DNA of 9,376 nucleotides from Wenzhouxiangella sp. (GCA_007119095.1 SKQI01000214.1:1-9376); one strand, 5' to 3'. Positions 1-6,357 are shown, numbered from the stretch's first letter. Program-made: numbers and translations. Notes: generated from the sequence alone by a model not told the origin.

Positions 1-1142
1 TCCACCTTCAGGGCCATGTCGGCATCGGTCATCATCGGCATGACACGGATGGACGGATCTTCGACATCCACGGGCATGTCTTCTTCAGCGATTTCTACCG
101 GCTGGTACTGGTTGGCACCTGCAGGGCTCTTGGTCAGTTCCCACTCGTGCTTGAACAGCATTTCGAAATAGCCGGCATCCCACTTCGTCGGATGCGTGGT
201 CCAGGCACCCTCGATACCGCTGGTCATGGTGTCGCGACCAATGCCCCGGGTGACCTTGTTGTTCCAGCCCAGACCCTGCTCTTCGACGTCGGCGGCTTCC
301 GGCGCGGGACCCAGATTGGATTCCTTGTTATTACCGTGCGCCTTGCCGACGGTATGGCCGCCAGCAGTCAGCGCTACCGTCTCTTCGTCATTCATGGCCA
401 TGCGGCTGAAGGTCACTCGCATGTCCTTGGCCGTCTTCAGCGGATCGGGATTGCCGTCAACGCCTTCCGGGTTGACGTAGATCAGGCCCATCATGACGGC
501 CGCCAGCGGGTTTTCCAGCGAATCGCGATCGCCCGAGTAGCGGGAGTTGTCGGAGGTGCTAGGCGCCAGCCAATCCTGCTCTGCACCCCAGTAGGTATCT
601 TTCTCGGGATGCCAGATATCTTCCCGACCAAATGAGAAACCGAAGGTCTTGAAACCCATCGACTCATAGGCGACATTGCCAGCCAGAATCATCAGATCAG
701 CCCAGCTCAGCTTGTTGCCGTACTTCTTCTTGATCGGCCAAAGCAGGCGACGGGCCTTGTCCAGGTTGCCGTTATCGGGCCAGCTGTTGAGCGGAGCAAA
801 GCGCAGGTTGCCGGCGCCGGCGCCGCCACGACCATCGGCAACCCGGTAGGAGCCTGCGGAGTGCCAAGCCATGCGAATCATCAGACCACCGTAATGACCC
901 CAATCGGCCGGCCACCATTCCTGACTGTCGGTCATCAGATCGGTGAGATCTTTTTTCAAGGCAGTTACATCCAGCGACTTCACCGCTTCGCGATAGTTGA
1001 AGTCCGGGTCCATCGGATTGGTCTTGCGATCGTGTTGATGCAAGATGTCCAGGTTCAGAGAATTCGGCCACCAATCGCGATTGGATTGGCCCGCCGAGGT
1101 CATCGAACCATGCATAACAGGGCACTTTACTTGATCGTCCAT
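1..1142 (-). CDS. katG: Catalase-peroxidase KatG, N-terminal half (cut by left window edge)
   Basis: Bifunctional haem enzyme that removes hydrogen peroxide by catalase and peroxidase activity in the cytoplasm. Reading the minus strand from the ATG at 1142 gives 380 codons without a stop, up to the window edge; the family is usually about 720-740 residues, so this is the catalytic N-terminal domain. The distal haem triad is visible in RMAWHSAG (Arg90, Trp93, His94) and the proximal haem ligand in AGGHTVGKAHG (His263). Tyr222 of YVNPEG and Met248 complete, with Trp93, the Met-Tyr-Trp adduct typical of catalase-peroxidases. The start is supported by AGGGG at 1150-1154, seven bases upstream, and by the family-like opening that leads into NRDWWPN. 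It lies 102 bp downstream of mscS on the same strand but has its own promoter and an OxyR-like site. The identification is very secure; only the C-terminal half is unseen. Confidence 0.97.
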   Translation of the reverse strand, partial: MDDQVKCPVMHGSMTSAGQSNRDWWPNSLNLDILHQHDRKTNPMDPDFNYREAVKSLDVTALKKDLTDLMTDSQEWWPADWGHYGGLMIRMAWHSAGSYRVADGRGGAGAGNLRFAPLNSWPDNGNLDKARRLLWPIKKKYGNKLSWADLMILAGNVAYESMGFKTFGFSFGREDIWHPEKDTYWGAEQDWLAPSTSDNSRYSGDRDSLENPLAAVMMGLIYVNPEGVDGNPDPLKTAKDMRVTFSRMAMNDEETVALTAGGHTVGKAHGNNKESNLGPAPEAADVEEQGLGWNNKVTRGIGRDTMTSGIEGAWTTHPTKWDAGYFEMLFKHEWELTKSPAGANQYQPVEIAEEDMPVDVEDPSIRVMPMMTDADMALKV

Positions 1143-1178
1143 TGCACTACCCCTAACAGGAATTTTGAGTGGACTGAT

Positions 1179-1208
1179 ATCTTACACTGGCCGCAGTGTA
1201 TAGCTCAA
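1179..1208 (-). promoter_or_regulatory. Predicted sigma-70 promoter of katG
   Basis: On the minus strand a -35 like TTGAGC (1203-1208) and a -10 like TAAGAT (1179-1184) are separated by 18 bp. Transcription would start near 1172, giving a leader of about 30 nt before the katG ATG. Both boxes are imperfect (four of six matches each), which suits a promoter that needs an activator. The OxyR-like site ends exactly where the -35 begins. Assignment is by inspection only. Confidence 0.55.
1183..1200. promoter_or_regulatory. Perfect inverted repeat in the katG promoter spacer (possible operator)
   Basis: TACACTG and CAGTGTA form a perfect 7-bp inverted repeat around GCCG. It lies between the predicted -35 and -10 of katG and overlaps the first two bases of the -10. 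A dyad at this position would allow a repressor or a MerR-type activator to act on the promoter. It is also able to form a small hairpin, but it lies upstream of the predicted transcript start. I do not recognise the motif as belonging to a particular regulator. Confidence 0.4.
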
Positions 1209-1245
1209 AGTGATTTTTACGATGTTTTGCATAGCTTCCAGCTAT
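1209..1245 (-). promoter_or_regulatory. Predicted OxyR binding site upstream of katG
   Basis: The known OxyR target is two 15-bp elements ATAGnTnnnAnCTAT separated by 7 bp. Positions 1231-1245 read ATAGCTTCCAGCTAT, matching all ten defined bases. Exactly 7 bp away, 1209-1223 (AGTGATTTTTACGAT) matches six of ten, a normal degree of decay for the second element. The 37-bp site abuts the predicted -35 of katG, the position from which OxyR contacts RNA polymerase. The distal edge touches the last base of the mscS stop codon. The target gene, a peroxide-removing enzyme, is a classic OxyR regulon member. OxyR itself is not in the window. Confidence 0.72.
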
Positions 1246-2393
1246 CAAGAGGCAACCTTACCCACCTTTACCTCACCACCATCGCGGACCCAGAGGTCGC
1301 GCTGCGGGAACGGGATCTCTATGCCGGCCTCGTTCAGGGACTTGTAGATTTTCATGTACAGCTCGTGCGTCACCAGCCCACGTTCGGATGGTTGATTGAC
1401 CCAGCAAAGCAACTCGAAATCCAGGCTGGAATCACCAAAGCCCCGCATGCGAACGCGTGGGTCGGGGCCCTTGCAAACGCTGTCATGGTTGGCGGCAATC
1501 GTCTCAAGCAGCTGGCAGACCTCGTCGACGTCCGAACCGTAAGCGACGCCAACCTTGATCCGGATTCGGAATTTGACCCAGCGCCCGCCGGATTCATTGA
1601 AAATCTTGGCGTTGGCCATCTCGGAGTTGGGCACGGTAATCTCGACATCGTCACGAGTCAGCAACCGGGTCGAGCGGATACCGACCTTGGTCACCTCGCC
1701 GCGATCCCCCGAGTCAAGCACGATGTAGTCGCCCAGCTTGTAAGGCGCGTCTGCAATGATGAAAAAACCGGCAAAGAGGTTGGCGAGGGTGTCGCGGGCC
1801 GCGAAGCCAACAGCGATGCCGATGACACCCGCCGATGCCAGCCAGGCCGTGGGGTTGATGTCCCAGACCATCAACAGCGCATAGGCAGCCGCACCAATGA
1901 TCAGAATCGTCATGACCAGATCAAACAACGGCAACGTGCGCTCTTCAACGATCTCGTAGCGATCGCGCACCCGGCTGAGAATTTCCAGGCCGATATGGCT
2001 GGCCCGCATGGCTGACTTGATCAACCGCAGGATCAACAGGCTCAGCAGAATACGGATCAGAATCTGTTCAATGCGCTCGGACAGGCCCAGTACCTGAATC
2101 GCCAGCACCAGCGCGATATAGCCGACAACCAGCGCCGCCACGTTGGCCACGATGCGGAGCAAGCGGGTACCCAGGTCCGGGCTGGTGCGGCTGATCAGTT
2201 TGTTACCCCAGGTCAGCACAAAAGCCCTACCCAGCACTGCCGCACCGATCCCGACCACCATCACGATCAAGGAAAGAACCATCGGATAGGTTGCCAGGAA
2301 ATCCCAGCCCGGCACCAGGCTTTCCGGCATCCAGAGCGGTGCCTCTGCCCGATAAGGTGTCGACTCGACCATGTCTGCGCCTTCTGTCGTCAT
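1245..2393 (-). CDS. MscS-family mechanosensitive channel
   Basis: Inner-membrane channel of the small-conductance mechanosensitive family, which opens under membrane tension to release solutes on osmotic downshock. The 382 residues are longer than E. coli MscS (286) because of extra N-terminal helices. Hydrophobic segments are seen at about 34-57, 80-104, 109-126 and 155-176. The pore-lining helix follows at about 183-213, rich in Gly and Ala (SAGVIGIAVGFAARDTLANL). Next come the beta domain (GDYIVLDSGDRGEV at 221-234, ITVPNSEMANAKIFN at 252-266) and the C-terminal alpha/beta part ending in IEIPFPQRDL. The annotated ATG shares one base with the trhO stop (TGATG) and lacks a clear Shine-Dalgarno sequence. 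Met8 (ATG at 2370-2372) is preceded by GAAGG seven bases upstream and is a realistic alternative start. Which MscS paralogue this is cannot be told from sequence reading alone. Confidence 0.92.
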   Translation of the reverse strand: MTTEGADMVESTPYRAEAPLWMPESLVPGWDFLATYPMVLSLIVMVVGIGAAVLGRAFVLTWGNKLISRTSPDLGTRLLRIVANVAALVVGYIALVLAIQVLGLSERIEQILIRILLSLLILRLIKSAMRASHIGLEILSRVRDRYEIVEERTLPLFDLVMTILIIGAAAYALLMVWDINPTAWLASAGVIGIAVGFAARDTLANLFAGFFIIADAPYKLGDYIVLDSGDRGEVTKVGIRSTRLLTRDDVEITVPNSEMANAKIFNESGGRWVKFRIRIKVGVAYGSDVDEVCQLLETIAANHDSVCKGPDPRVRMRGFGDSSLDFELLCWVNQPSERGLVTHELYMKIYKSLNEAGIEIPFPQRDLWVRDGGEVKVGKVAS

Positions 2394-3337
2394 CAGGATG
2401 AATACTCGCGGCTACGCTGCGCGGCCTCAGGCTGGGCTTGAGGCCCGATATGAGACTCACCACGCTCACGGGCCAGGGCAATCTGCCGAACGCGCTCGCG
2501 CAAACCCGCCAATCGACGTGCTTCAAAGTGTTGGCCGCAGATACGGCAATCGCGCTGCGGGCTCACCGGCGGCATCCCATCGCTCTCCAACCCCTCCACC
2601 GGCCGGCTGCAGGCTGCACAGATCAGGCGGCCGGTTGGCTGCAGCGCGTGATTGACGGCGATACGGTCATCGAATACGTAACATTCGCCCTGCCAGTGTG
2701 ATTGCTCAGCGGGAATGTCACGCAGATAGTTGAGAATCCCGCCTTCCAGTTGGAACACCTGCTCGTAGCCATTGGCCAGCAACCAGGCGCTGGCCTTTTC
2801 GCAACGCACGCCTCCGGTACAGAACATCGCCACCGGCCGGTCGACATCCAGGTGCTTCAGCGCCCAGTCCCGAAACTCGGTAAAGGTCTCGATATCCGGA
2901 TCAATGGCACCGCGAAAGCTGCCGATCTCGTATTCATAATGATTTCGGGTGTCAACCAACTGCACATCATCGCGCTGCAGCAGCGCATGCCAGTCGGCAG
3001 GATTGAGCGCCTCACCGGTGGGCGCCTGCCCCGGTTTGAGTGCGGGGTCGAACGTGATGATCTCCGGGCGAATCCTGACTCGCAGGCGCAAAAAAGGCAG
3101 ATTGCCGACCACCACACGATTGCTGACCAGGTCATCCACACCGTGATCTGCAGCCAGGTAGACCACCCAGGCATCCAGAGCCTGTCCGCTGCCGCCCAGA
3201 CTGAAGTTGATGCCTTCTTCCGCCAGCAGCACCGTTCCGACCAAGCCGAGTTCAGCAGCCCTCACCTTCAGCCGCTCCCGCAACAGGGGCAGACGATCCA
3301 GGTCGGTAAAGCGGTAAGCACTGAGAAGCTCTGGCAT
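2393..3337 (-). CDS. trhO: tRNA uridine(34) hydroxylase TrhO (YceA, rhodanese family)
   Basis: TrhO uses oxygen to hydroxylate U34 of certain tRNAs, the first step to 5-carboxymethoxy- or methoxyuridine at the wobble position. The 314-residue product has the N-terminal TrhO domain (LLAEEGINFSLGG at 37-49). A rhodanese domain follows with VDTRNHYEYEIG (128-139) and the active-site loop MFCTGGVRCEKAS (171-183), in which Cys173 is the expected catalytic residue. A C-terminal region has two CxxC pairs (Cys240/243 and Cys264/267) like those of E. coli YceA. E. coli YceA is about 350 residues; the difference is mainly a shorter start here. An in-frame stop 33 bp upstream leaves this ATG as the only usual start, although no Shine-Dalgarno sequence precedes it. 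mscS follows with a one-base overlap, so the pair is probably one transcript. Confidence 0.95.
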   Translation of the reverse strand: MPELLSAYRFTDLDRLPLLRERLKVRAAELGLVGTVLLAEEGINFSLGGSGQALDAWVVYLAADHGVDDLVSNRVVVGNLPFLRLRVRIRPEIITFDPALKPGQAPTGEALNPADWHALLQRDDVQLVDTRNHYEYEIGSFRGAIDPDIETFTEFRDWALKHLDVDRPVAMFCTGGVRCEKASAWLLANGYEQVFQLEGGILNYLRDIPAEQSHWQGECYVFDDRIAVNHALQPTGRLICAACSRPVEGLESDGMPPVSPQRDCRICGQHFEARRLAGLRERVRQIALARERGESHIGPQAQPEAAQRSREYSS

Positions 3338-3369
3338 GGCTGGGGAGGCAATCGATATATTGGAATTTC

Positions 3370-3397
3370 ATTGTAGCGCCAGCCAGCCGATCCTCAA
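3370..3397 (-). promoter_or_regulatory. Predicted sigma-70 promoter of trhO-mscS
   Basis: On the minus strand TTGAGG (3392-3397) and TACAAT (3370-3375, five of six matches to TATAAT) are separated by 16 bp. Transcription would begin near 3363, giving a leader of about 25 nt with no Shine-Dalgarno sequence before the trhO ATG. The -35 boxes of this promoter and of the divergent rpsB promoter are 18 bp apart. Confidence 0.55.
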
Positions 3398-3445
3398 CAA
3401 AAAATAACAATAGCCTTGCCGGCAACCTCCAAACCCCGCTATAAT
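3398..3445 (+). promoter_or_regulatory. Predicted main promoter of the rpsB operon, with A-rich upstream tract
   Basis: A perfect -10 hexamer TATAAT (3440-3445) lies 18 bp downstream of TTGCCG (3416-3421). An A-rich tract (3398-3411, AACAAAAAATAACA) lies directly upstream of the -35 and resembles an UP element, as found at strong ribosomal promoters. Transcription would start near 3452. The initial region after the -10 contains GACGGG, a G/C-rich stretch that could support stringent control; that part is inference. Confidence 0.75.
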
Positions 3446-3523
3446 TGACGGGATTTGCTCGGCGCATTGGTGCCGACAGTCAATAAAAACACACGCTGAT
3501 CGTCACAGGTTGCGGGGTTGCCG

Positions 3524-3641
3524 GAGGCTTGCATGCAAGCGTCGGGTTCGCAGACCTAAGGATCGGCGGAGGCTTAAACCCCGGATACATTGAACTGACA
3601 GCACCGACCCGCTGCGCCTGAGGCCACGGGCGGCGAGGCTT
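3524..3641 (+). repeat. Three copies of GAGGCTT in the rpsB leader
   Basis: The heptamer GAGGCTT occurs at 3524-3530, 3569-3575 and 3635-3641, the first two within the longer shared CGGAGGCTT. Spacing is 45 and 66 bp. All three lie in the untranslated leader. They might be repeated protein or ribosome contact sites, or coincidence in a G-rich RNA. Confidence 0.35.
3533..3559 (+). CDS. Possible 8-codon upstream ORF in the rpsB leader
   Basis: ATG at 3533 opens an ORF encoding MQASGSQT and stopping at TAA (3557-3559). It is preceded by a near-ideal Shine-Dalgarno GGAGG (3523-3527) with a 5-base spacer, stronger than that of rpsB itself. The ATG sits in the loop of the hairpin formed by GCTTG and CAAGC (3527-3540). 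The ORF ends 116 bases before the rpsB start, so it is not directly coupled to rpsB. It may be a leader peptide, a ribosome standby or competition site, or chance. Confidence 0.3.
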   Translation: MQASGSQT

Positions 3642-3675
3642 GAACGCTTGTATCCACCATACAAAGGTAATTGAC

Positions 3676-4689
3676 ATGCCCAACGTCACCATGCGCCAGA
3701 TGCTCGAAGCTGGCGTTCATTTCGGCCACCAGACCCGCTACTGGAATCCCAAGATGGAGCCGTTCATTTTCGGCGCCCGCGGGAAAATCCACATTATCAA
3801 CCTGGAAGAGACGCTGCCCCTGCTCAAGGAATCGCTGGATTTCCTGAGCCGCCTGGCCAGCCGTCGCGGCAACGTCATGTTCGTTGGCACAAAGCGTGCC
3901 GCCGGCCAGGCCATTGCCGAAGAAGCCGCTCGCTGCGGCAGCCCCTATGTTTCGCACCGCTGGCTCGGTGGCATGCTGACCAACTTCCGCACCGTACGCC
4001 AGTCGATCAACCGTCTCAAGGAACTGGAGCAGATGGAAGTGGACGGCAGCTTCCAGCGCCTGGTCAAGAAGGAAGTCCTGCAGCTGACCCGCGAACGCGA
4101 CAAGCTCGAGCGCAGCCTGGGCGGCATCAAGGATATGAACGCCCTGCCCGATGCCCTGTTCGTCATTGATGTAGGCCATGAGTCGATTGCCGTGGCCGAG
4201 GCCCGCAAGCTCAAGATTCCGGTGGTCGCCGTGGTTGACACCAACCACTCTCCGGAAGGAATTGACTACGTGATTCCGGGCAACGACGATGCCATTCGCT
4301 CGATCCGCCTGTATGCCCAGCTGGCTGCGGACGCCATCCTCGAGGGCCGCGCCTCTGCACCAGTGTCCGGTGGCGATGCCGATGAGTTTGTCGAGCTCGA
4401 CGCAGACGGCAACCCGATCGAGTCCAGCGAAGAGACTCGCAAGAGCGCACCGGCGAAGAAGAAAACCGCTTCCCGTGTTTCGAAGAAAACCGCGCGCAAG
4501 AAGCCTGCCGAAGCAGCAAGCGCTGAAGCGCCAGCCGAGAGCCCGGCAACCGACAACTCAGCCCCGGCCGAAGCCGTAGCCGAGGAAACAACCAAGGAAG
4601 CAGCCGCCGAACCTGCGGCCAAGAAGGTCAGCAAGAAGAAAGCTGCAAAAAAAGCTGCCCCGAAAGCCGACGATACCGACGCGTCCTGA
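3676..4689 (+). CDS. rpsB: 30S ribosomal protein S2 with long C-terminal tail
   Basis: S2 binds the small ribosomal subunit late in assembly and is needed for S1 attachment. The core (residues 1 to about 228) is a standard S2: MRQMLEAGVHFGHQTRYWNP at 6-25, IFGARGKIHIINLEETL at 31-47, HRWLGGMLTNFRTV at 94-107, and VVAVVDTNHSPEGIDYVIPG at 183-202. The ATG at 3676 matches the family N-terminus and has AAAGG eight bases upstream; a TTG at 3640 would add 12 foreign residues. The protein is 337 residues, against 241 in E. coli. After an acidic linker (DADEFVELDADG) comes a tail of about 80 residues made of Ala, Lys, Glu, Pro and Ser with clusters such as AKKKTASRVSKKTARKK and KKVSKKKAAKKAAPK, likely disordered. 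The reading frame runs straight from core to tail, with no sign of a frameshift. Confidence 0.97.
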   Translation: MPNVTMRQMLEAGVHFGHQTRYWNPKMEPFIFGARGKIHIINLEETLPLLKESLDFLSRLASRRGNVMFVGTKRAAGQAIAEEAARCGSPYVSHRWLGGMLTNFRTVRQSINRLKELEQMEVDGSFQRLVKKEVLQLTRERDKLERSLGGIKDMNALPDALFVIDVGHESIAVAEARKLKIPVVAVVDTNHSPEGIDYVIPGNDDAIRSIRLYAQLAADAILEGRASAPVSGGDADEFVELDADGNPIESSEETRKSAPAKKKTASRVSKKTARKKPAEAASAEAPAESPATDNSAPAEAVAEETTKEAAAEPAAKKVSKKKAAKKAAPKADDTDAS

Positions 4690-4734
4690 TCAGCGCCGCA
4701 TCAAGCGACTATCTACTCTTGAGGAAATAATTCA

Positions 4735-5604
4735 ATGAGCATTACTGCAGCACAAGTCAAGGAACTCCGCGAGCGCACCGGCGCTGGCATGATGGAGTGC
4801 AAGAAGGCGCTGGTCGAAACCGGCGGCGACCTGGATACCGCCATCGAGCACCTGCGCAAGTCCGGCCTGGCGAAGGCCGACAAGAAGGCCGGTCGCGTGG
4901 CCGCCGAAGGCACCGTGGTCCATGCCTCTGAAGGCAGCCGGGCCGTTCTGGTCGAAATCAACTGCGAAACCGACTTCGTTGCCAAGGACGACAACTTCCG
5001 CGGCTTTGCCGAGGAAGTGGCCGGCCTGGCCCTTGCCGCCGACAGCGTGGAGGCCATCAACGCCGCCACCATGGCCAACGGCGCCAGCGTCGAAGAAACC
5101 CGGCAGCAACTGGTCGCCAAGATCGGCGAGAACGTCCAGGTGCGCCGATTGAGCCACCTTGATGCCGGCAACGGCGTCGTTGGCAGCTACATCCACAGCG
5201 GCCGCATCGGTGTGATGGTTGCCCTGGAAGGCGGCGACGAAGACCTGGCGCGCGATATTGCTATGCACGTGGCCGCGCTCAACCCCGCCTATCGCGATGC
5301 CGAAAACGTGCCGCAGGAAGTCCTGGCCAAGGAAAAGGAGATCCTGGTCGCACAGGCAGCCGACAGCGGCAAGCCGGCCGACATCATCGAAAAGATGGTC
5401 ACCGGCCGACTGAACAAGCATCTGGCTGAAATCACCCTGACCGGACAGCCCTTCGTCAAGGATGGCGATGTCACCGTTGGCAAGTTGCTGAAAAGCAAGG
5501 GCGCCAAGGTGACGGCGTTTGTCCGCATTGAAGTCGGCGAAGGCATCGAGAAGGAAGAAACTGATTTTGCCGCCGAAGTCATGCAGCAGGCCCGAGGCGG
5601 ATAA
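4735..5604 (+). CDS. tsf: Translation elongation factor Ts
   Basis: EF-Ts is the nucleotide exchange factor that releases GDP from EF-Tu. The 289 residues begin with the UBA-like N-terminal domain (VKELRERTGAGMMECKKAL). The core holds the signature TDFVAKDDNF at 79-88, in which Asp80 and Phe81 correspond to the residues that contact EF-Tu in E. coli. A coiled-coil and dimerisation region around LAKEKEILVAQAADSGKP follows, and the length is normal for proteobacteria. The ATG at 4735 has GAGG at 4721-4724, ten bases upstream. It follows rpsB by 45 bp with no terminator-like structure, so the two are co-transcribed as in other gammaproteobacteria. Confidence 0.98.
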   Translation: MSITAAQVKELRERTGAGMMECKKALVETGGDLDTAIEHLRKSGLAKADKKAGRVAAEGTVVHASEGSRAVLVEINCETDFVAKDDNFRGFAEEVAGLALAADSVEAINAATMANGASVEETRQQLVAKIGENVQVRRLSHLDAGNGVVGSYIHSGRIGVMVALEGGDEDLARDIAMHVAALNPAYRDAENVPQEVLAKEKEILVAQAADSGKPADIIEKMVTGRLNKHLAEITLTGQPFVKDGDVTVGKLLKSKGAKVTAFVRIEVGEGIEKEETDFAAEVMQQARGG

Positions 5605-5643
5605 CCCGCCCCGGATCCGCTCGATCTCAGGGAGAACCTTGTC

Positions 5644-6357
5644 ATGAACCAGCCAGCCTGTCGACGCATCCTGCTCAAAGTCAGCGGAGAGGCACTGCTT
5701 GGCGAACTGGATTACGGCATTGATCCCAAGGTAAGCTCGCGCATCGCGCGCGAGGTTGCCGCCGTTGTCAATGCCGGCGTTCAGATCGGCATTGTCATCG
5801 GCGGTGGCAACATCTTTCGTGGCAAGGGGCTGGCTGCCTCCGGCATTGACCGGATCACCGGCGACCATATGGGCATGCTGGCTACGGTCATGAATGCCCT
5901 GGGTCTGCAGGACTCGCTGGAACGGGCCGGCGTGACCACGCGGGTCATGTCGGCCATCTCGGTACGGGAGGTCTGCGAAGACTACATCCGTCGACGTGCG
6001 ATCCGCCACCTTGAAAAGGATCGGGCGGTCATCTTTGCTGCCGGCACCGGCAACCCGTTCTTTACCACCGATACCGCCGCTGCCCTTCGGGCAATCGAGA
6101 TCGGTGCCGATCTGATGATCAAGGCAACCATGGTCGATGGCATCTACTCGGATGATCCGAAAACCAACCCGGATGCAATCCGGTACGACCAGATCAGCTA
6201 CGACGAAGTGATCGAGCGCAAATTGGCAGTGATGGACACCAACGCCATCGTGCTGTGTCGCGACCAATCCATGCCCATCCGCATCGTTGACCTGAACCGG
6301 CCCGGCGAGCTCGACCGTCTGATTCAGGGCGAAAGCGTCGGCACGCTGGTCAGCTGA
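5644..6357 (+). CDS. pyrH: UMP kinase
   Basis: Bacterial UMP kinase of the amino-acid kinase family, a hexamer that makes UDP from UMP and ATP. The 237 residues contain the phosphate-binding LLKVSGEALLGE (10-21), IGGGNIFRGKG (52-62), TGDHMGMLATVMNALG (72-87) and AAGTGNPFFTTDTAAALRA (132-150), all hallmark segments. The aspartate of TTDTAAAL (Asp143) belongs to the UMP and ATP pocket in the family. The ATG has AGGGAGA eight bases upstream. It lies 39 bp after tsf and 74 bp before frr. Length and sequence are ordinary. Confidence 0.98.
   Translation: MNQPACRRILLKVSGEALLGELDYGIDPKVSSRIAREVAAVVNAGVQIGIVIGGGNIFRGKGLAASGIDRITGDHMGMLATVMNALGLQDSLERAGVTTRVMSAISVREVCEDYIRRRAIRHLEKDRAVIFAAGTGNPFFTTDTAAALRAIEIGADLMIKATMVDGIYSDDPKTNPDAIRYDQISYDEVIERKLAVMDTNAIVLCRDQSMPIRIVDLNRPGELDRLIQGESVGTLVS

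Larger units (their letters stand above)
3452..3675 (+). promoter_or_regulatory. Structured 5' leader of rpsB-tsf (candidate S2 autoregulatory element)
   Basis: About 220 nt separate the predicted transcript start from the rpsB ATG. Pairings seen by eye are a 7-bp hairpin at 3459-3476 (loop ATTG) and a long-range stem CGGGGTT (3513-3519) with AACCCCG (3577-3583). Inside that stem is the palindrome GCTTGCATGCAAGC (3527-3540). A hairpin TTGTAT-CCACC-ATACAA (3648-3664) has its last base overlapping the rpsB Shine-Dalgarno AAAGG (3663-3667). In E. coli, S2 is known to repress rpsB-tsf through a conserved structured leader in gammaproteobacteria, so the same role is likely here. No hairpin is followed by a T-run, so transcriptional attenuation is not supported. 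Confidence 0.6.

Noticed and set aside
1231..1245. ATAGCT/AGCTAT inverted repeat as a terminator of mscS
   Set aside because: The stem is only 6 bp, A/T-rich and not followed by a T-run on the minus strand, while it matches the OxyR half-site exactly. The regulatory reading is better.
861..2015. Open frame of 384 codons on the plus strand across katG, the intergenic gap and mscS
   Set aside because: It runs antisense through two recognised genes and through the katG control region, and the predicted protein shows no recognisable domain.
3459..3476. Hairpin in the early rpsB leader as an attenuator or terminator
   Set aside because: The stem is good but is followed by ACAGTCAATAAAAAC rather than a T-run, so intrinsic termination is not supported.
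3640..3675. Upstream TTG start that would extend S2 by 12 residues
   Set aside because: The extension is foreign to S2, the TTG has only a badly spaced GAGG next to it, and the ATG at 3676 fits both the ribosome site and the family N-terminus.
3574..4248. Minus-strand frame of 224 codons opposite rpsB
   Set aside because: Antisense to the conserved S2 core and no recognisable protein motif.
4732..6267. Open frame of 511 codons on the minus strand opposite tsf and pyrH
   Set aside because: It is a mirror of codon bias in two strongly identified genes, has no family-like motifs and spans the tsf-pyrH junction. GC-rich genes commonly leave such long antisense frames.
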